Shown here one piece after another: positions 35,086 to 45,597 of a stretch of DNA of 64,000 nt. The translations under genes and the position numbers were made by a program. The notes below the pieces were generated by a model, which worked only from the letters and a program-made list of their open reading frames with translations, was not told the DNA's origin and ran no database searches. Within the stretch, counting starts at the first letter, position 1. Each line of letters starts with the position of its first letter. Origin of the DNA: Neobacillus sp. SuZ13 (GTDB lineage: Bacteria; Bacillota; Bacilli; Bacillales; Cytobacillaceae); the NCBI RefSeq assembly GCF_030123365.1, contig NZ_CP126107.1, forward strand, positions 2,279,501 to 2,343,500, written 5' to 3'.

Positions 35086-38000
35086 ATGAAGAAAATCATT
35101 CAGTTTTCATTGAAGAACAAGTTTGCAGTATGGCTATTAACCATTATTATTACAATTGCTGGATTGTATTCAGGAATGAACATGAAACTAGAAACCATTC
35201 CAAATATTAATACACCACTTGTTACGGTTTTGGCTGTGTATCCAGGTGCGACACCCGAGCAGGTTGCTGAGAAAGTTACGGAACCGATTGAAAAACGTGT
35301 CGAGAATTTAGATGGGGTTTCAGTTGTGAGTTCTTCTTCGTTTCAAAATGCATCATCTATCCAAATAGAATATAACTTTGATAAAGACATGGAAAAGGCT
35401 CAAAATGAAGTAAAGGAAGCCTTGAGCAATCTTGAACTTCCTGAAGGGGTAGAAGATCCAGAAGTTTCTCGGATGAGTTTTTCTGCCTTTCCTGTTATGT
35501 CTTTAAGTATTACAAATCCTAAACAATCTTTGGCAGAATTAACAAAGTCTGCAGAAGAGGATATTGTTCCAGAACTTGAAGGAATTGAAGGGGTATCAGC
35601 CGTTCAAATTTCAGGACAGCAAGTTGACGAAGTTCAATTGAAATTTAACCAGTCGAAATTAAAGCAATATGGATTAACAGAAGATACCGTGAAGAATTTA
35701 ATCAAGGCTTCTGATGTTACCATGCCATTAGGATTATACACATTCAAAGACACACAAAAGTCAGTTGTCATGGATGGGAATGTTTCTACAATAAAAGACT
35801 TAAAAGCGATTAAAATACCCGTTATTCCAACAGCAGGCACATCGCAGCAAGGTGCAGCAGCCAGTCAAAAAAACCAGGGACAACAAACAGGTATAACTGC
35901 TGGCCAAGTCAGCCAATCGGGACAGGTTTCTACTTCAATTCCTAGTGTTGAACTGAAAGATATTGCCACAATAAAGGTAGTAGGGAAAGCAGAGTCTATT
36001 TCCAGGACAAATGGCAAAGAGTCCATTGGAGTACAGATTACAAGTGCACAGGACGCAAATACTGTTGACGTTGTTAACGCAGTCAAGGAAAAATTGACAG
36101 ATTTTGAGGATCAAGTTGATGGTTTAAAAGTTACTACGATTTTTGATCAGGGAAAACCGATCGAAGAATCGGTTGCAACCATGCTGAATAAAGCCATTTT
36201 CGGTGCAATATTTGCCATGATTATCATCTTGCTTTTCTTGAGAAATTTTCGGACTACAATCATATCGGTTATTTCTATCCCATTATCCATTTTAATTGCG
36301 ATTTTACTTTTAAAACAAATGGATATTACACTTAATATGATGACCCTTGGCGCTATGACTGTGGCAATTGGTCGCGTTATTGATGATTCGATTGTTGTAA
36401 TTGAAAACATCTTTAGAAGGATGTCTCTTAAAAATGAAGCTTTAAGTGGTAAAGATTTAATTGTTGCTGCCACCAGAGAAATGTTTATGCCGATTTTTTC
36501 TTCCACGGTTGTAACGATTGCTGTGTTCCTTCCATTAGGATTAGTGAAAGGTCCAGTAGGCGAGATGTTCCTTCCGTTTGCATTAACCATTGTTTTTGCA
36601 TTATTGGCGTCTCTTTTAGTTGCGATAACAATTGTTCCAATGATGGCTCATTCTTTATTTAAAAAAGGGATTTCCACTAAACAAGTCCATGTTGAAAATA
36701 AACCAGGTAAATTAGCTTTGGGATATAAAAAAGTTCTCAATTGGTCCCTAAATCATAAAATCATTACCTTCGGGCTAGCACTTCTCTTATTAGTGGGAAG
36801 TTTGTTCCTAGTACCCGTAATTGGGGTAAGTTTCCTCCCATCTGATGAACAAAAAATGGTTGTGGCCACTTACAAACCAGCACCAGGAGAAACCTTGGAT
36901 GAAGTTGAGCGGGTTGCAACTGAAGCAGAGGGATTTCTTGAGGACAGAGCTGGTGTAAAAACGATACAGTTTTCAGTCGGCGGAGAAAATCCAATGAATC
37001 CAGGTCAAAGCAATTCCGCCATGTTTTTTGTTGAATATGATAAAGACACCAAAAACTTTTCACAAGAAACTCAAAAAGTTATCAATGATTTGAACAAACG
37101 AAATGATAAAGGTGAATGGGCAAGTCAAGACTTTTCAGGTATGGGATCATCCAATGCGCTTTCATTTAATGTATATGGTAACAATATGGATGAAATTGAA
37201 CCTGTTGTAAACAAGATTGAGAAAATTTTCAAAAGTAAAGAGACCCTTAAAAATGTGAAGACTAGTATTGCTGATACGTATGAAGAGTATACACTAGTCG
37301 CAGATCAGAAAAAACTAAGCCAACTGGGACTTACTGCAGCGCAAGTAGGGATGGAGCTTGCAGGTAGCCAGCGTCAAGTATTGACAACTATTGAAAATGA
37401 TGGCAAAGAAATGAATGTCTATTTAGAAGTCGAGAAAAATGATTATGAAAATATTAATGATTTAACCGATAAAACGATCCAATCCCCGATGGGTATGACA
37501 GTCCCTATTAAGGATGTTATCGATATTAAGAAGGGGCATACATCTGATACGATTACCAGACGTGATGGCCGTATTTATGCAAGCGTAAGTGCAGAAATTA
37601 CCACAAAAGATGTTTCAAAAGTTTCTGCAGCTGTTCAGAAGAAGGTAGACAAAATAAAACTTCCTTCAACTGTTGATGTTTCAGTTGGCGGGGTATCTGA
37701 AGATATTGCAGAATCCTTTACACAGCTAGGGTTAGCCATGCTTGCAGCGATTGCGATTGTCTATTTAGTACTTGTTATTACCTTCGGAGGAGGATTAGCA
37801 CCGCTAGCGATTCTATTCTCATTGCCATTTACGATTATCGGAGGACTTTTAGGTTTGTTGATTTCTGGTGAAACCTTGAGTGTATCTGCAATGATCGGTG
37901 CCTTGATGTTAATTGGTATTGTTGTAACGAACGCGATTGTCCTGATTGACCGTGTAATTCATAAAGAAAATGATGGATTATCAACGAGAGAAGCCATCCT

Positions 38001-38241
38001 TGAGGCGGCTGGGACACGTCTGCGTCCGATTCTGATGACAGCCATTGCGACCATTGGTGCACTAATACCTTTAGCAATCGGAATGGAAGGAAGCGGGCTT
38101 ATTTCGAAAGGATTAGGTGTGACAGTTATCGGCGGATTGACAAGTTCGACGCTCCTTACTTTAGTAATTGTACCAATTGTGTATGAAACACTAATGAAAA
38201 TGAAGCGAAAAGAAAAGAAGCAAGTTGAGAAAACTTTATAG
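35086..38241 (+). CDS. swrC: RND efflux pump SwrC (surfactin self-resistance)
   Basis: A 1051-residue AcrB-type RND protein with 12 helices and two large extracytoplasmic loops. Helix 4 holds the proton-relay acidic pair in VAIGRVIDDSIVVIENIF, and the repeated halves start with LKNKFAVWLLTIIIT and LNHKIITFGLALLLL. A Gln/Ser-rich insertion in the first loop (about residues 255-290) is seen in SwrC (YerP) homologues, which exports surfactin-type lipopeptides and supports swarming. ATG 35086 has GAAGGAG upstream; the earlier in-frame ATG at 35056 lacks it. The Gram-positive pump has no outer membrane partner. Confidence 0.9.
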   Translation: MKKIIQFSLKNKFAVWLLTIIITIAGLYSGMNMKLETIPNINTPLVTVLAVYPGATPEQVAEKVTEPIEKRVENLDGVSVVSSSSFQNASSIQIEYNFDKDMEKAQNEVKEALSNLELPEGVEDPEVSRMSFSAFPVMSLSITNPKQSLAELTKSAEEDIVPELEGIEGVSAVQISGQQVDEVQLKFNQSKLKQYGLTEDTVKNLIKASDVTMPLGLYTFKDTQKSVVMDGNVSTIKDLKAIKIPVIPTAGTSQQGAAASQKNQGQQTGITAGQVSQSGQVSTSIPSVELKDIATIKVVGKAESISRTNGKESIGVQITSAQDANTVDVVNAVKEKLTDFEDQVDGLKVTTIFDQGKPIEESVATMLNKAIFGAIFAMIIILLFLRNFRTTIISVISIPLSILIAILLLKQMDITLNMMTLGAMTVAIGRVIDDSIVVIENIFRRMSLKNEALSGKDLIVAATREMFMPIFSSTVVTIAVFLPLGLVKGPVGEMFLPFALTIVFALLASLLVAITIVPMMAHSLFKKGISTKQVHVENKPGKLALGYKKVLNWSLNHKIITFGLALLLLVGSLFLVPVIGVSFLPSDEQKMVVATYKPAPGETLDEVERVATEAEGFLEDRAGVKTIQFSVGGENPMNPGQSNSAMFFVEYDKDTKNFSQETQKVINDLNKRNDKGEWASQDFSGMGSSNALSFNVYGNNMDEIEPVVNKIEKIFKSKETLKNVKTSIADTYEEYTLVADQKKLSQLGLTAAQVGMELAGSQRQVLTTIENDGKEMNVYLEVEKNDYENINDLTDKTIQSPMGMTVPIKDVIDIKKGHTSDTITRRDGRIYASVSAEITTKDVSKVSAAVQKKVDKIKLPSTVDVSVGGVSEDIAESFTQLGLAMLAAIAIVYLVLVITFGGGLAPLAILFSLPFTIIGGLLGLLISGETLSVSAMIGALMLIGIVVTNAIVLIDRVIHKENDGLSTREAILEAAGTRLRPILMTAIATIGALIPLAIGMEGSGLISKGLGVTVIGGLTSSTLLTLVIVPIVYETLMKMKRKEKKQVEKTL

Positions 38242-38253
38242 GAAACGAAAATG

Positions 38254-38308
38254 AATAGCAGCTGATTCTTTTGTTTTGTTAACAGAAGAGTCAGCTGCTA
38301 TTATTATT
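38254..38308 (+). terminator. Terminator after swrC
   Basis: AATAGCAGCTGA (38254-38265) pairs with TCAGCTGCTATT (38291-38302). The loop is long and the T-tract is mixed. Confidence 0.7.
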
Positions 38309-38318
38309 TATTGGAGCC

Positions 38319-38346
38319 TTGACATTTAAAAAAAAGAGAGTATAGT
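38319..38346 (+). promoter_or_regulatory. SigA-type promoter for the LTA synthase
   Basis: TTGACA (38319-38324), a 16-nt spacer and TATAGT (38341-38346). The transcript would have a leader of about 155 nt. Confidence 0.55.
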
Positions 38347-38507
38347 AATGTTCTTGTGCTGGTCATTTTGTTTTTTTAATAAATGTTCATGGATTGTTCA
38401 TATTTAGCTGTTAGGATAGATGTTAGACTATTGAGAGCAGTAGTTCCTCATTAATATAAAAATAAAAACTGAAAGTATATAATCATAGATTACAAGGTAG
38501 GTGCTAT

Positions 38508-40457
38508 ATGATTAACTTATTGCAAAGAGGTCAAAGTATTTTTAATAAATATGTTGGCTTTTTCTTTTTGACAGTATTTTTCTTATGGATAAAAACATAT
38601 ATCGTTCAATTAACGCAATTTGACTTAGGAATAGAAAATTCTCTTCAGAAGTTTCTATTGTTTATTAATCCGCTCGGATCTGCTTTACTTTTCTTGGGCG
38701 TTGCTTTCTTTTTAAAAGGTAGAAAAAAGTATATTGGGCTAATTGTAATAGATTTTCTTTTATCGTTCCTTTTATATGCCAATGTCTTATTTTACCGATT
38801 CTTTAGTGATTTTATTACCTTACCAACCTTAACTCAGACTCAAAACTTTGGCGATGTAAGCGGCAGTGTCACTTCCTTATTGAAGCCATACGATTTATTA
38901 TTCTTTCTTGATGTCATTGTGTTAATTGGTTTACTTGTTTTCCGGTTTGTGAAAATCGAAGTTAAGGACATGAATCGCGGGAAAGTTGCAGCATTGTTTT
39001 CAATGGCACTTGCAATTTCAAGCGCGAATCTAGCTTTAGCTGAAACGGACCGTCCTCAATTACTAACTAGAGGGTTTGACCGAAACTATATCGTGAAATA
39101 TTTAGGGATGTACAATTACACCATTTATGATGCTGTTCAAAGTACGAAAGCATCTGCCCAAAGGGTTATGGCCAGCAGCGATGATATTACTGAAGTTGTT
39201 AACTATACAAAATCTAATTATGCAGAGCCAAATCCAGCTTACTTTGGGGCTGGAAAAGGAATGAACGTAATCTATTTACATCTTGAATCAATGCAAAACT
39301 TCCTTATTAATTACAAGTTGAATGGGGAAGAGGTCACGCCATTTTTAAATTCATTAACGAAAGATCAAAATACTCTTTATTTTGATAACTTCTTCCATCA
39401 AACTGGACAAGGTAAAACTTCGGATGCTGAATTTATGTTAGAAAATTCATTATATGGATTATCTCAAGGTTCAGCTTATACAACAAAAGGGTTAAATACC
39501 TATGAAGCAGCTCCTGCCATTTTAGGTCAGCAAGGCTACACATCAGCCGTGTTCCATGGGAATTCAGGAAGCTTCTGGAATCGTAATGAAATTTATAAAT
39601 CATTTGGCTACAACAAGTTCTTTGATTCAAACTACTATCAAATCGATTCTAAAGATCTTGCTGAGTATGGACTGATGGATAAGCCATTTTATGCACAATC
39701 GATTCCACTTTTGGAATCTTTACCAGAGCCATTCTATACAAAATTTATTACTGTATCGAATCATTATCCGTATCCAATCAATGAGGAAGACGCAACGATT
39801 GCACCAGGTACAACGGGTGATAAATCGGTCGATGGATATTTTCAAACGGCACGATATGCGGACGAAGCATTAAAGCAATTCTTTGATTACCTTAAAAAAT
39901 CAGGTTTATATGATCGTTCGATCATTGTAATGTACGGGGATCATTATGGTATTTCTGAAAATCATAATAAAGCAATGGCACAGGTAATGGGAAAAGAAAT
40001 AACGCCATTTGAAAGTACTGGATTACAGCGCGTGCCATTATTTATTCGTGTCCCTGGAATGGAAGGCGGGGTAAACCACGAATACGGTGGTCAAATCGAT
40101 CTTCTTCCAACTCTTCTTCACTTACTTGGAACAGATACAAAAGAGTATGTCCAATTTGGAACAGACCTATTATCTGAACATCATGATGATTTAGTACCTT
40201 TCAGAAATGGTGATTATGTAAGTTCAACCATCACTTCTATTGACGGGAACTTCTATGATTCTAAAACGGGTATGAAATTGGATGAAGCAAAAACTGAAGA
40301 AGCCAAAAAAGATCAAAAAATCGTCGAATATAAATTAAAGCTTTCAGATAAAGTAGTAAATGGAGATTTATTACGTTTCTACAAACCTGCAAACTTTACT
40401 TCAGTTGACCGATCACAATATAACTATAATAAAGATGAAAATGTCGTATCTAAATAG
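38508..40457 (+). CDS. ltaS: Lipoteichoic acid synthase, LtaS family
   Basis: A 649-residue protein with five N-terminal membrane helices (about 1-160) and an extracellular sulfatase-fold domain. The catalytic Thr sits in GQGKTSDAEFM (about residue 305), and metal ligands are seen in YLHLES, YGDHYG and FITVSNHYPY. It polymerises glycerol phosphate from phosphatidylglycerol onto the glycolipid anchor. An Ala-x-Ala site (ALAET, about 175-180) between helices and enzyme is the expected cleavage region. Length equals B. subtilis LtaS (YflE), but YfnI/YqgS-type paralogues cannot be excluded. Confidence 0.85.
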   Translation: MINLLQRGQSIFNKYVGFFFLTVFFLWIKTYIVQLTQFDLGIENSLQKFLLFINPLGSALLFLGVAFFLKGRKKYIGLIVIDFLLSFLLYANVLFYRFFSDFITLPTLTQTQNFGDVSGSVTSLLKPYDLLFFLDVIVLIGLLVFRFVKIEVKDMNRGKVAALFSMALAISSANLALAETDRPQLLTRGFDRNYIVKYLGMYNYTIYDAVQSTKASAQRVMASSDDITEVVNYTKSNYAEPNPAYFGAGKGMNVIYLHLESMQNFLINYKLNGEEVTPFLNSLTKDQNTLYFDNFFHQTGQGKTSDAEFMLENSLYGLSQGSAYTTKGLNTYEAAPAILGQQGYTSAVFHGNSGSFWNRNEIYKSFGYNKFFDSNYYQIDSKDLAEYGLMDKPFYAQSIPLLESLPEPFYTKFITVSNHYPYPINEEDATIAPGTTGDKSVDGYFQTARYADEALKQFFDYLKKSGLYDRSIIVMYGDHYGISENHNKAMAQVMGKEITPFESTGLQRVPLFIRVPGMEGGVNHEYGGQIDLLPTLLHLLGTDTKEYVQFGTDLLSEHHDDLVPFRNGDYVSSTITSIDGNFYDSKTGMKLDEAKTEEAKKDQKIVEYKLKLSDKVVNGDLLRFYKPANFTSVDRSQYNYNKDENVVSK

Positions 40458-40459
40458 TA

Positions 40460-40493
40460 AACTGCCTGAGGAAATCCTCAGGCAGTTTTTTTG
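40460..40493 (+). terminator. Terminator after ltaS
   Basis: A 13-bp stem, AACTGCCTGAGGA / TCCTCAGGCAGTT, with a very tight loop and then T7. Confidence 0.9.
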
Positions 40494-40584
40494 TCCTTCA
40501 ATTAGGACAAACACATTCTGCTTGCATCATTATTTTCAAAAGGTGAAAAGATATAGTCAGTAGGAAGTCTGTATAGGGGGGATT

Positions 40585-42621
40585 ATGATCGGGAAGGTTT
40601 GGCACATATATAAAACTGATTGGAAAAATATTTTTCGTGTGCCTACTGTAGTGTTGTTGGTTGGTGCACTTATGGTCCTGCCGTCGGCTTATGCTTGGGT
40701 GAACATCAAGTCAATGTGGGACCCGTATAGTAATACATCTGGAATTCGTGTGGCTGTTAGTAACGAAGATGTAGGAACCGAAATACACGGAAAAAAAATA
40801 AATGTCGGTAACGATACCGTCAAGAATCTTAAAAAAAATCACCAACTGGGCTGGGTCTTTGTTAGTCGGGATGCAGCGGAAAGTGGTGTTGAAAAAGGTA
40901 GTTATTATGCTTATCTCATCATTCCTAAGGACTTTTCAAGGAAACTGTCGAGTATATTAGAGGTAAACCCTCAAAAACCAGAAATCGAGTTCGGGGTAAA
41001 TGAAAAAATCAATGCTGTTGCTCCCAAAATCGTAAGTTCAGGAGCATCAAGTGTAACCGCCCAAATAAGCCAAGCTTTTATTAAGACAGTTAGTGAAGCC
41101 ATTTTTAATGGATTTTATAAAGCCGGAATTGAATTGGAGCAAGCGCTGCCATCTATCCATAATGTTGAAAAACAAATTTTTGCATTGGAAAAAGCCTTGC
41201 CTGAAATAGAAAAAATGGGGAAAGCAGCGATTGAACTTGAAAAGAAGTTACCTGATATTCAGGCAAAGGGACAAAAAGTGATGGAGTTAGAGCAGCGAAT
41301 ACCAGAAATAGAGGAGGCAGCTGCAAGTATTTTAAAGGTTGAAGAGCGGTTACCACTTATCAAAGAAACAGGCGAGAAAGTCATATCCCTCCAAGAGAAA
41401 ATTTCTAGTCTCCAGAATGCGAGGGAGCTTATTGCAGGTGCTGTATCCAATTTAACGGAAGTAGAAAACGTTTTACTTCAGTCACTTGAATATATGAAGG
41501 GATCTTCAGTATCACAGAGTGAGTCCAAAGGGGAACAAGCTGAGATAAGCAGGATATACGAAGAGCTCATAAAAATACATGGAAATGTTATGGAAGCACA
41601 GACGGGTCTACACCAGAATGTAGATAAACTGACAAAAGAGGTTAACACAGCAGCCGATTTTTTTAAAAATGATTTTGGGAATTATGAACAAAAAATCCAT
41701 CGTGCAGCTGACTTTGTGCGGACAGGTTTACCAAATTTAGAAAGCGACATTCGAAATGCAGCAGATTTATTTAGAACGAGGTTTCCTGCCTTCGTGAGGG
41801 CTGTCCACAAAGCGGCAGACTTAGCTCGCAACGATTTACCAGGATTTGAGGAGAAAATAAGGAGTGCTGCTGATAAAATTAGAAGATTTGAAAGCAGTGT
41901 AAATATGTATGATTTAATCCAGTTTCTAAAGCATGATCCTCAAAAAGAAAGTAATTTTCTTTCGAATCCAATCTTATTAAAAACAAACCGGCTATTTCCT
42001 ATTCCGAACTATGGATCAGCAATGACACCATTTTACACGATGCTAGCTCTTTGGGTTGGTGCGACACTTTTAATTGCCTCACTCAAAGTGGATGTTGACA
42101 ATCCAGATCCTAGCTTTAAAGGGTACCAGCTTTTTTTAGGAAGGCTCATTACCTTTCTTACCATCGGAATCTTCCAAGCTCTCATCGTGTCCCTTGGTGA
42201 TTTATTTCTTATTCATACGTATGCAGTGGACAAACTCTGGTTTGTACTTTTTAGTTTGTTTATCAGCATGGTATTTGTCACAATTACTTATTCCTTATGT
42301 TCGGTGTTTGGCAATATCGGAAAAGGGTTAGCAATCATTTTTTTGGTACTGCAAATCTCAAGTTCTGGTGCAACCTTTCCAGTAAGTTTGACCTCATCAT
42401 TTTTTCAAGCAATTAATCCTTTTATGCCATTTACCTATGCAGTGAGTATGCTTCGTGAGACAGTGGGCGGCATGATCAATGAAGTAGTGTTAAAAGATCT
42501 GTTTGCACTGGTTGTTTTTATTGTGCTAAGTTTACTTTTATCCATGTTATTAAAAAAACCATTAAGTAAAAGGATTCAACAAACAGCCGAAAAGGCAAGA
42601 ACAACAAAGATTATTCCGTAA
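40585..42621 (+). CDS. YhgE/Pip-domain membrane protein with internal repeats
   Basis: A 678-residue protein with a YhgE/Pip N-terminus (one helix near residues 20-38; PSAYAWVNIKSMWDPYSNTSGIRVAVSNEDVG), a long extracellular region and about five C-terminal helices. The extracellular part holds about five 17-residue repeats of the type LEKALPEIEKMGKAAIE (about 190-275), then four 18-residue repeats beginning AAD, such as AADFVRTGLPNLESDIRN (about 355-430). The family includes the lactococcal phage infection protein and type VII secretion EsaA-like proteins. Its function here is not known. No ESX genes lie nearby. It has a GGGG-type SD. Confidence 0.8.
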   Translation: MIGKVWHIYKTDWKNIFRVPTVVLLVGALMVLPSAYAWVNIKSMWDPYSNTSGIRVAVSNEDVGTEIHGKKINVGNDTVKNLKKNHQLGWVFVSRDAAESGVEKGSYYAYLIIPKDFSRKLSSILEVNPQKPEIEFGVNEKINAVAPKIVSSGASSVTAQISQAFIKTVSEAIFNGFYKAGIELEQALPSIHNVEKQIFALEKALPEIEKMGKAAIELEKKLPDIQAKGQKVMELEQRIPEIEEAAASILKVEERLPLIKETGEKVISLQEKISSLQNARELIAGAVSNLTEVENVLLQSLEYMKGSSVSQSESKGEQAEISRIYEELIKIHGNVMEAQTGLHQNVDKLTKEVNTAADFFKNDFGNYEQKIHRAADFVRTGLPNLESDIRNAADLFRTRFPAFVRAVHKAADLARNDLPGFEEKIRSAADKIRRFESSVNMYDLIQFLKHDPQKESNFLSNPILLKTNRLFPIPNYGSAMTPFYTMLALWVGATLLIASLKVDVDNPDPSFKGYQLFLGRLITFLTIGIFQALIVSLGDLFLIHTYAVDKLWFVLFSLFISMVFVTITYSLCSVFGNIGKGLAIIFLVLQISSSGATFPVSLTSSFFQAINPFMPFTYAVSMLRETVGGMINEVVLKDLFALVVFIVLSLLLSMLLKKPLSKRIQQTAEKARTTKIIP

Positions 42622-42758
42622 TGCGTATCAAATGATTGTCTATGCCGACTGGTTGTCACAATGCCCAAAAAACCAAAGAAATATAACAAATTAACGCTGT
42701 GAATTGATAAAGAAGGGTTGTAAAATAGGGATACCTTCGAATGTTTCCTATAGCCTGG

Positions 42759-42793
42759 GCAGACATGTAAACATGTCTGCTTTGTTTATTTCT
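42759..42793 (+). terminator. Terminator in the YhgE-cysH gap
   Basis: GCAGACATG / CATGTCTGC with a 4-nt loop and then a T-rich tail. It is 138 nt after the YhgE-like stop. The rest of the 363-base gap holds the cys promoter region. Confidence 0.75.
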
Positions 42794-42856
42794 CGAGTAA
42801 ACCAACGTTTCATATTGCGTACAGTAATACTTTTTAAAATATTATAATAAATCAAC

Positions 42857-42886
42857 TTGACAATTCCTATGTGTATGGTAGGATTA
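42857..42886 (+). promoter_or_regulatory. Promoter region of the cys operon
   Basis: TTGACA (42857-42862), then about 16 nt and TAGGAT. AATTCCTA and TAGGATT form an imperfect inverted repeat across the spacer, a possible repressor site. Downstream, TGAGCACATGCTCA (42915-42928) and TCCAT...ATGGA (42931-42946) are small hairpins in the leader. No SAM riboswitch was recognised. Confidence 0.45.
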
Positions 42887-42984
42887 ATTTTAAATAATAA
42901 ATACAGGGATATATTGAGCACATGCTCAGGTCCATTATAATATGGATCTATTACTCTAGTAAATCAACAGGGAGGTCCACAGGG

Positions 42985-43698
42985 ATGTCAAAAGCAGTGA
43001 CTTATGAAAACTGGAATCAAATTTCGGATACTTTTTCCATAGAAGACCCGACAAAGGGTGCACGTGCTGTTTTAGAATGGGCATACAGCCAGTATCCTGA
43101 AGAAAAAATTGTCTATGCCTCCAGTTTTGGTGCAGAAGCCATTGTATTAATTGATCTAATTTATCAAGTTAAAAAAGATGCTCAGATCGTTTTTCTAGAT
43201 ACAGGCCTTCATTTTCCAGAAACTTACGAGGTAATCGACAAAATTGAAGCGCGTTTTCCAGAGCTTCAAATCGAACGAAAAACTCCTAAATTGAGTTTAG
43301 ATGAACAAGCAGCTGAATATGGATCTGCCTTATGGAAAAGGGAACCTAATCAATGCTGCCAAATTAGAAAAGTTATTCCTTTACGTGAGGCACTAACCCC
43401 AAGAGAGGCATGGATTTCAGGTCTACGCAGGGAGCAGTCTCCAACAAGAAAAGATACTCAATTCTTAAATAAAGATGAAAAATTTCAAAATATTAAAATT
43501 TGCCCGCTTATTCATTGGACCTGGGATGAGGTTTGGGATTACATCAAGGAAAAGGACCTTCCTTATAACCAATTACATGATCAAAACTATCCAAGTATTG
43601 GCTGTTTCCCTTGTACCCAAGCTGTTGGGACTAATGGTGATTCCCGTGCTGGACGTTGGTCTGGCAGCAGCAAAACAGAGTGTGGATTGCACTCGTAG
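42985..43698 (+). CDS. cysH: Adenylyl-/phosphoadenylyl-sulfate reductase
   Basis: A 237-residue thioredoxin-dependent reductase. It has [13 protein letters not shown] (PP-loop variant), the [4Fe-4S] ligand pairs CCQIRK and CFPC, the substrate Arg in [11 protein letters not shown], and the catalytic Cys near the end in TECGLHS. Cluster-type CysH enzymes reduce APS, and the Bacillus one also reduces PAPS. ATG 42985 has GGGAGG upstream; an in-frame start at 42922 would add 21 unlikely residues. It leads cysH-sat-cysC-sirB. Confidence 0.93.
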   Translation: MSKAVTYENWNQISDTFSIEDPTKGARAVLEWAYSQYPEEKIVYASSFGAEAIVLIDLIYQVKKDAQIVFLDTGLHFPETYEVIDKIEARFPELQIERKTPKLSLDEQAAEYGSALWKREPNQCCQIRKVIPLREALTPREAWISGLRREQSPTRKDTQFLNKDEKFQNIKICPLIHWTWDEVWDYIKEKDLPYNQLHDQNYPSIGCFPCTQAVGTNGDSRAGRWSGSSKTECGLHS

Positions 43699-43734
43699 GA
43701 TTGAATCAAAACTTATAATGAAAGGTTGATAAAA

Positions 43735-44883
43735 ATGTCATACTTACCAAAACCTCATGGAGGAAAACTTATTCAAGCGTTTGACCCTAATTACGATCTA
43801 ACTTCAGTAGTAAAAGAACTAGAAATTGATGCGATTGCCTTAAGTGACCTTGAATTAATCGGAATTGGTTTGTTTAGTCCGTTAAAAGGTTTTCTTGGTA
43901 AAGCGGATTATGAATCTGTTGTTAACAATATGCGCTTAGCAGACAATACCATTTGGTCTATCCCAGTTACACTTCCAGTTTCTTACGAGGTAGCTGGATC
44001 ACTCGTTGTAGGTGAAGAATTCAAACTTACTTATAACAACGAAGTTTATGGAGTGATTAAGGTTTCAGAATGGTATGAACCTGACCTAGACAAGGAAGCA
44101 GTTGAAGTATATAAAACGGGAGAAACTGCCCACCCAGGTGTGAAGCGCCTTTATGAAAGAGGACCAGTATACGTGGCAGGAGAAATCGTTTTAGTTAAAA
44201 AGTCAGAAAAAGGTGTTTTCGATGATGTATGGTTTGAGCCAAAGGAAACTCGGGCCATTTTCGAAGAAAAAGGATGGAAGACAGTGGTAGGCTTCCAAAC
44301 TAGAAATCCAATTCACCGCGCACATGAATACATTCAAAAGGCGGCTCTTGAGACTGTTGATGGCTTGTTTGTAAACCCGCTAGTTGGTGAAACAAAGTCA
44401 GACGACGTCCCAGCAGAAGTTCGTCTAAAAAGCTACAGAGTATTGTTAGATAATTATTATCCAAAAGAGCGCGCACAGTTAGGTGTGTACCCTGCAGCAA
44501 TGAGATATGCAGGTCCAAGGGAAGCGATTTTCCATGCACTTGCTCGTAAGAATTTTGGCTGCACTCACTTTATTGTTGGTCGTGACCATGCTGGTGTAGG
44601 TAACTATTATGGAACTTACGATGCCCAGCACATTTTTAGTAATTTTACAGAAGAAGAGCTTGGTATTAAGCCTTTGTTCTTTGAACATAGCTTCTATTGC
44701 AATAAATGTGAGGGTATGGCTTCTGATAAAACTTGCCCGCATAGCAAGGAAGATAGAGTCATCCTTTCCGGTACAAAAGTAAGAGAGATGCTTCGCGCTG
44801 GCGTATTGCCACCATCCACCTTTAGCCGCAAAGAGGTTGTAGAAGTACTGATAGAAGGAATGAAAGAAACAGCTACCGTGTAA
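43735..44883 (+). CDS. sat: Sulfate adenylyltransferase (ATP sulfurylase)
   Basis: A 382-residue homooligomeric ATP sulfurylase. It has the [13 protein letters not shown] motif (QxRN and HxxH) and [13 protein letters not shown] zinc-type cluster near the C-terminus ([19 protein letters not shown]) is common in Bacillus-type enzymes. It makes APS from ATP and sulfate. ATG 43735 follows AAAGG; a TTG 9 nt earlier is inside the SD region. In B. subtilis the sulfate permease cysP lies between cysH and sat; here it is missing. Confidence 0.93.
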   Translation: MSYLPKPHGGKLIQAFDPNYDLTSVVKELEIDAIALSDLELIGIGLFSPLKGFLGKADYESVVNNMRLADNTIWSIPVTLPVSYEVAGSLVVGEEFKLTYNNEVYGVIKVSEWYEPDLDKEAVEVYKTGETAHPGVKRLYERGPVYVAGEIVLVKKSEKGVFDDVWFEPKETRAIFEEKGWKTVVGFQTRNPIHRAHEYIQKAALETVDGLFVNPLVGETKSDDVPAEVRLKSYRVLLDNYYPKERAQLGVYPAAMRYAGPREAIFHALARKNFGCTHFIVGRDHAGVGNYYGTYDAQHIFSNFTEEELGIKPLFFEHSFYCNKCEGMASDKTCPHSKEDRVILSGTKVREMLRAGVLPPSTFSRKEVVEVLIEGMKETATV

Positions 44884-44898
44884 GGAGGAATTATATCA

Positions 44899-45498
44899 AT
44901 GACTAAACCAACAAATATTACATGGCATGAAACATCTATTTCAAAAGAAAATCGTCGTGAAAAAAATGGGCATGGAAGTTGTGCCCTTTGGTTTACTGGA
45001 CTCTCAGGGTCTGGTAAATCAACGATCGCTAATGCGGTATCTAACGAATTATTCCGCCGGGGAATTAGTGAATATGTTCTCGATGGAGATAATATTCGCC
45101 ACGGTTTAAATAAAGATCTTGGTTTTTCCGATTATGATCGAACTGAAAATATAAGAAGAATTGGCGAAGTGGCCAAATTGTTTGTCGACAGTGGCAAAGT
45201 AGTGACGACTGCTTTTATTTCTCCATTCCGCTCCGATCGTGACCAAGTCCGTGCTTTGTTCGAAGACGGTGAATTTATTGAAGTCTTTGTGCAATGCCCG
45301 ATTGAGGAATGTGAACGTAGAGATCCAAAGCAGCTATATGCGAAAGCACGCCGCGGGGAGATTAAGGATTTCACCGGAATTGATTCACCATACGAGGCAC
45401 CAGAACAACCAGAAATTACTCTTCATTCAGATAAAGTAACAGTTGAAGAAGCGGTAGAACAAGTCTTTGCTTATCTAAAAGAGAAGAACATTATCTAA
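44899..45498 (+). CDS. cysC: Adenylyl-sulfate kinase
   Basis: A 199-residue P-loop kinase. It has Walker [10 protein letters not shown] (about 33-41), [16 protein letters not shown], and [13 protein letters not shown]. It converts APS to PAPS. It follows sat by 15 nt with a good SD (AAGGAGG). Confidence 0.93.
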   Translation: MTKPTNITWHETSISKENRREKNGHGSCALWFTGLSGSGKSTIANAVSNELFRRGISEYVLDGDNIRHGLNKDLGFSDYDRTENIRRIGEVAKLFVDSGKVVTTAFISPFRSDRDQVRALFEDGEFIEVFVQCPIEECERRDPKQLYAKARRGEIKDFTGIDSPYEAPEQPEITLHSDKVTVEEAVEQVFAYLKEKNII

Positions 45499-45597
45499 AA
45501 GAGACGGTGGTTCATTCTCTCACACAAGAGCGAAGTATGACAATGTCTTGAATGGTAGAGGATAGTAAGTAAGTGAAGCAAGGAAGGAGCAGTGAGG

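Noticed and set aside
38508..40457. Secreted sulfatase
   Set aside because: The five N-terminal helices and the Thr nucleophile in GKTSDAEFM are those of LTA synthases, not of Cys/Ser-type sulfatases.
42800..42984. SAM (S-box) riboswitch or T-box before cysH
   Set aside because: Only two small hairpins are visible; no conserved S-box or T-box core sequences and no terminator adjacent to the cysH start.
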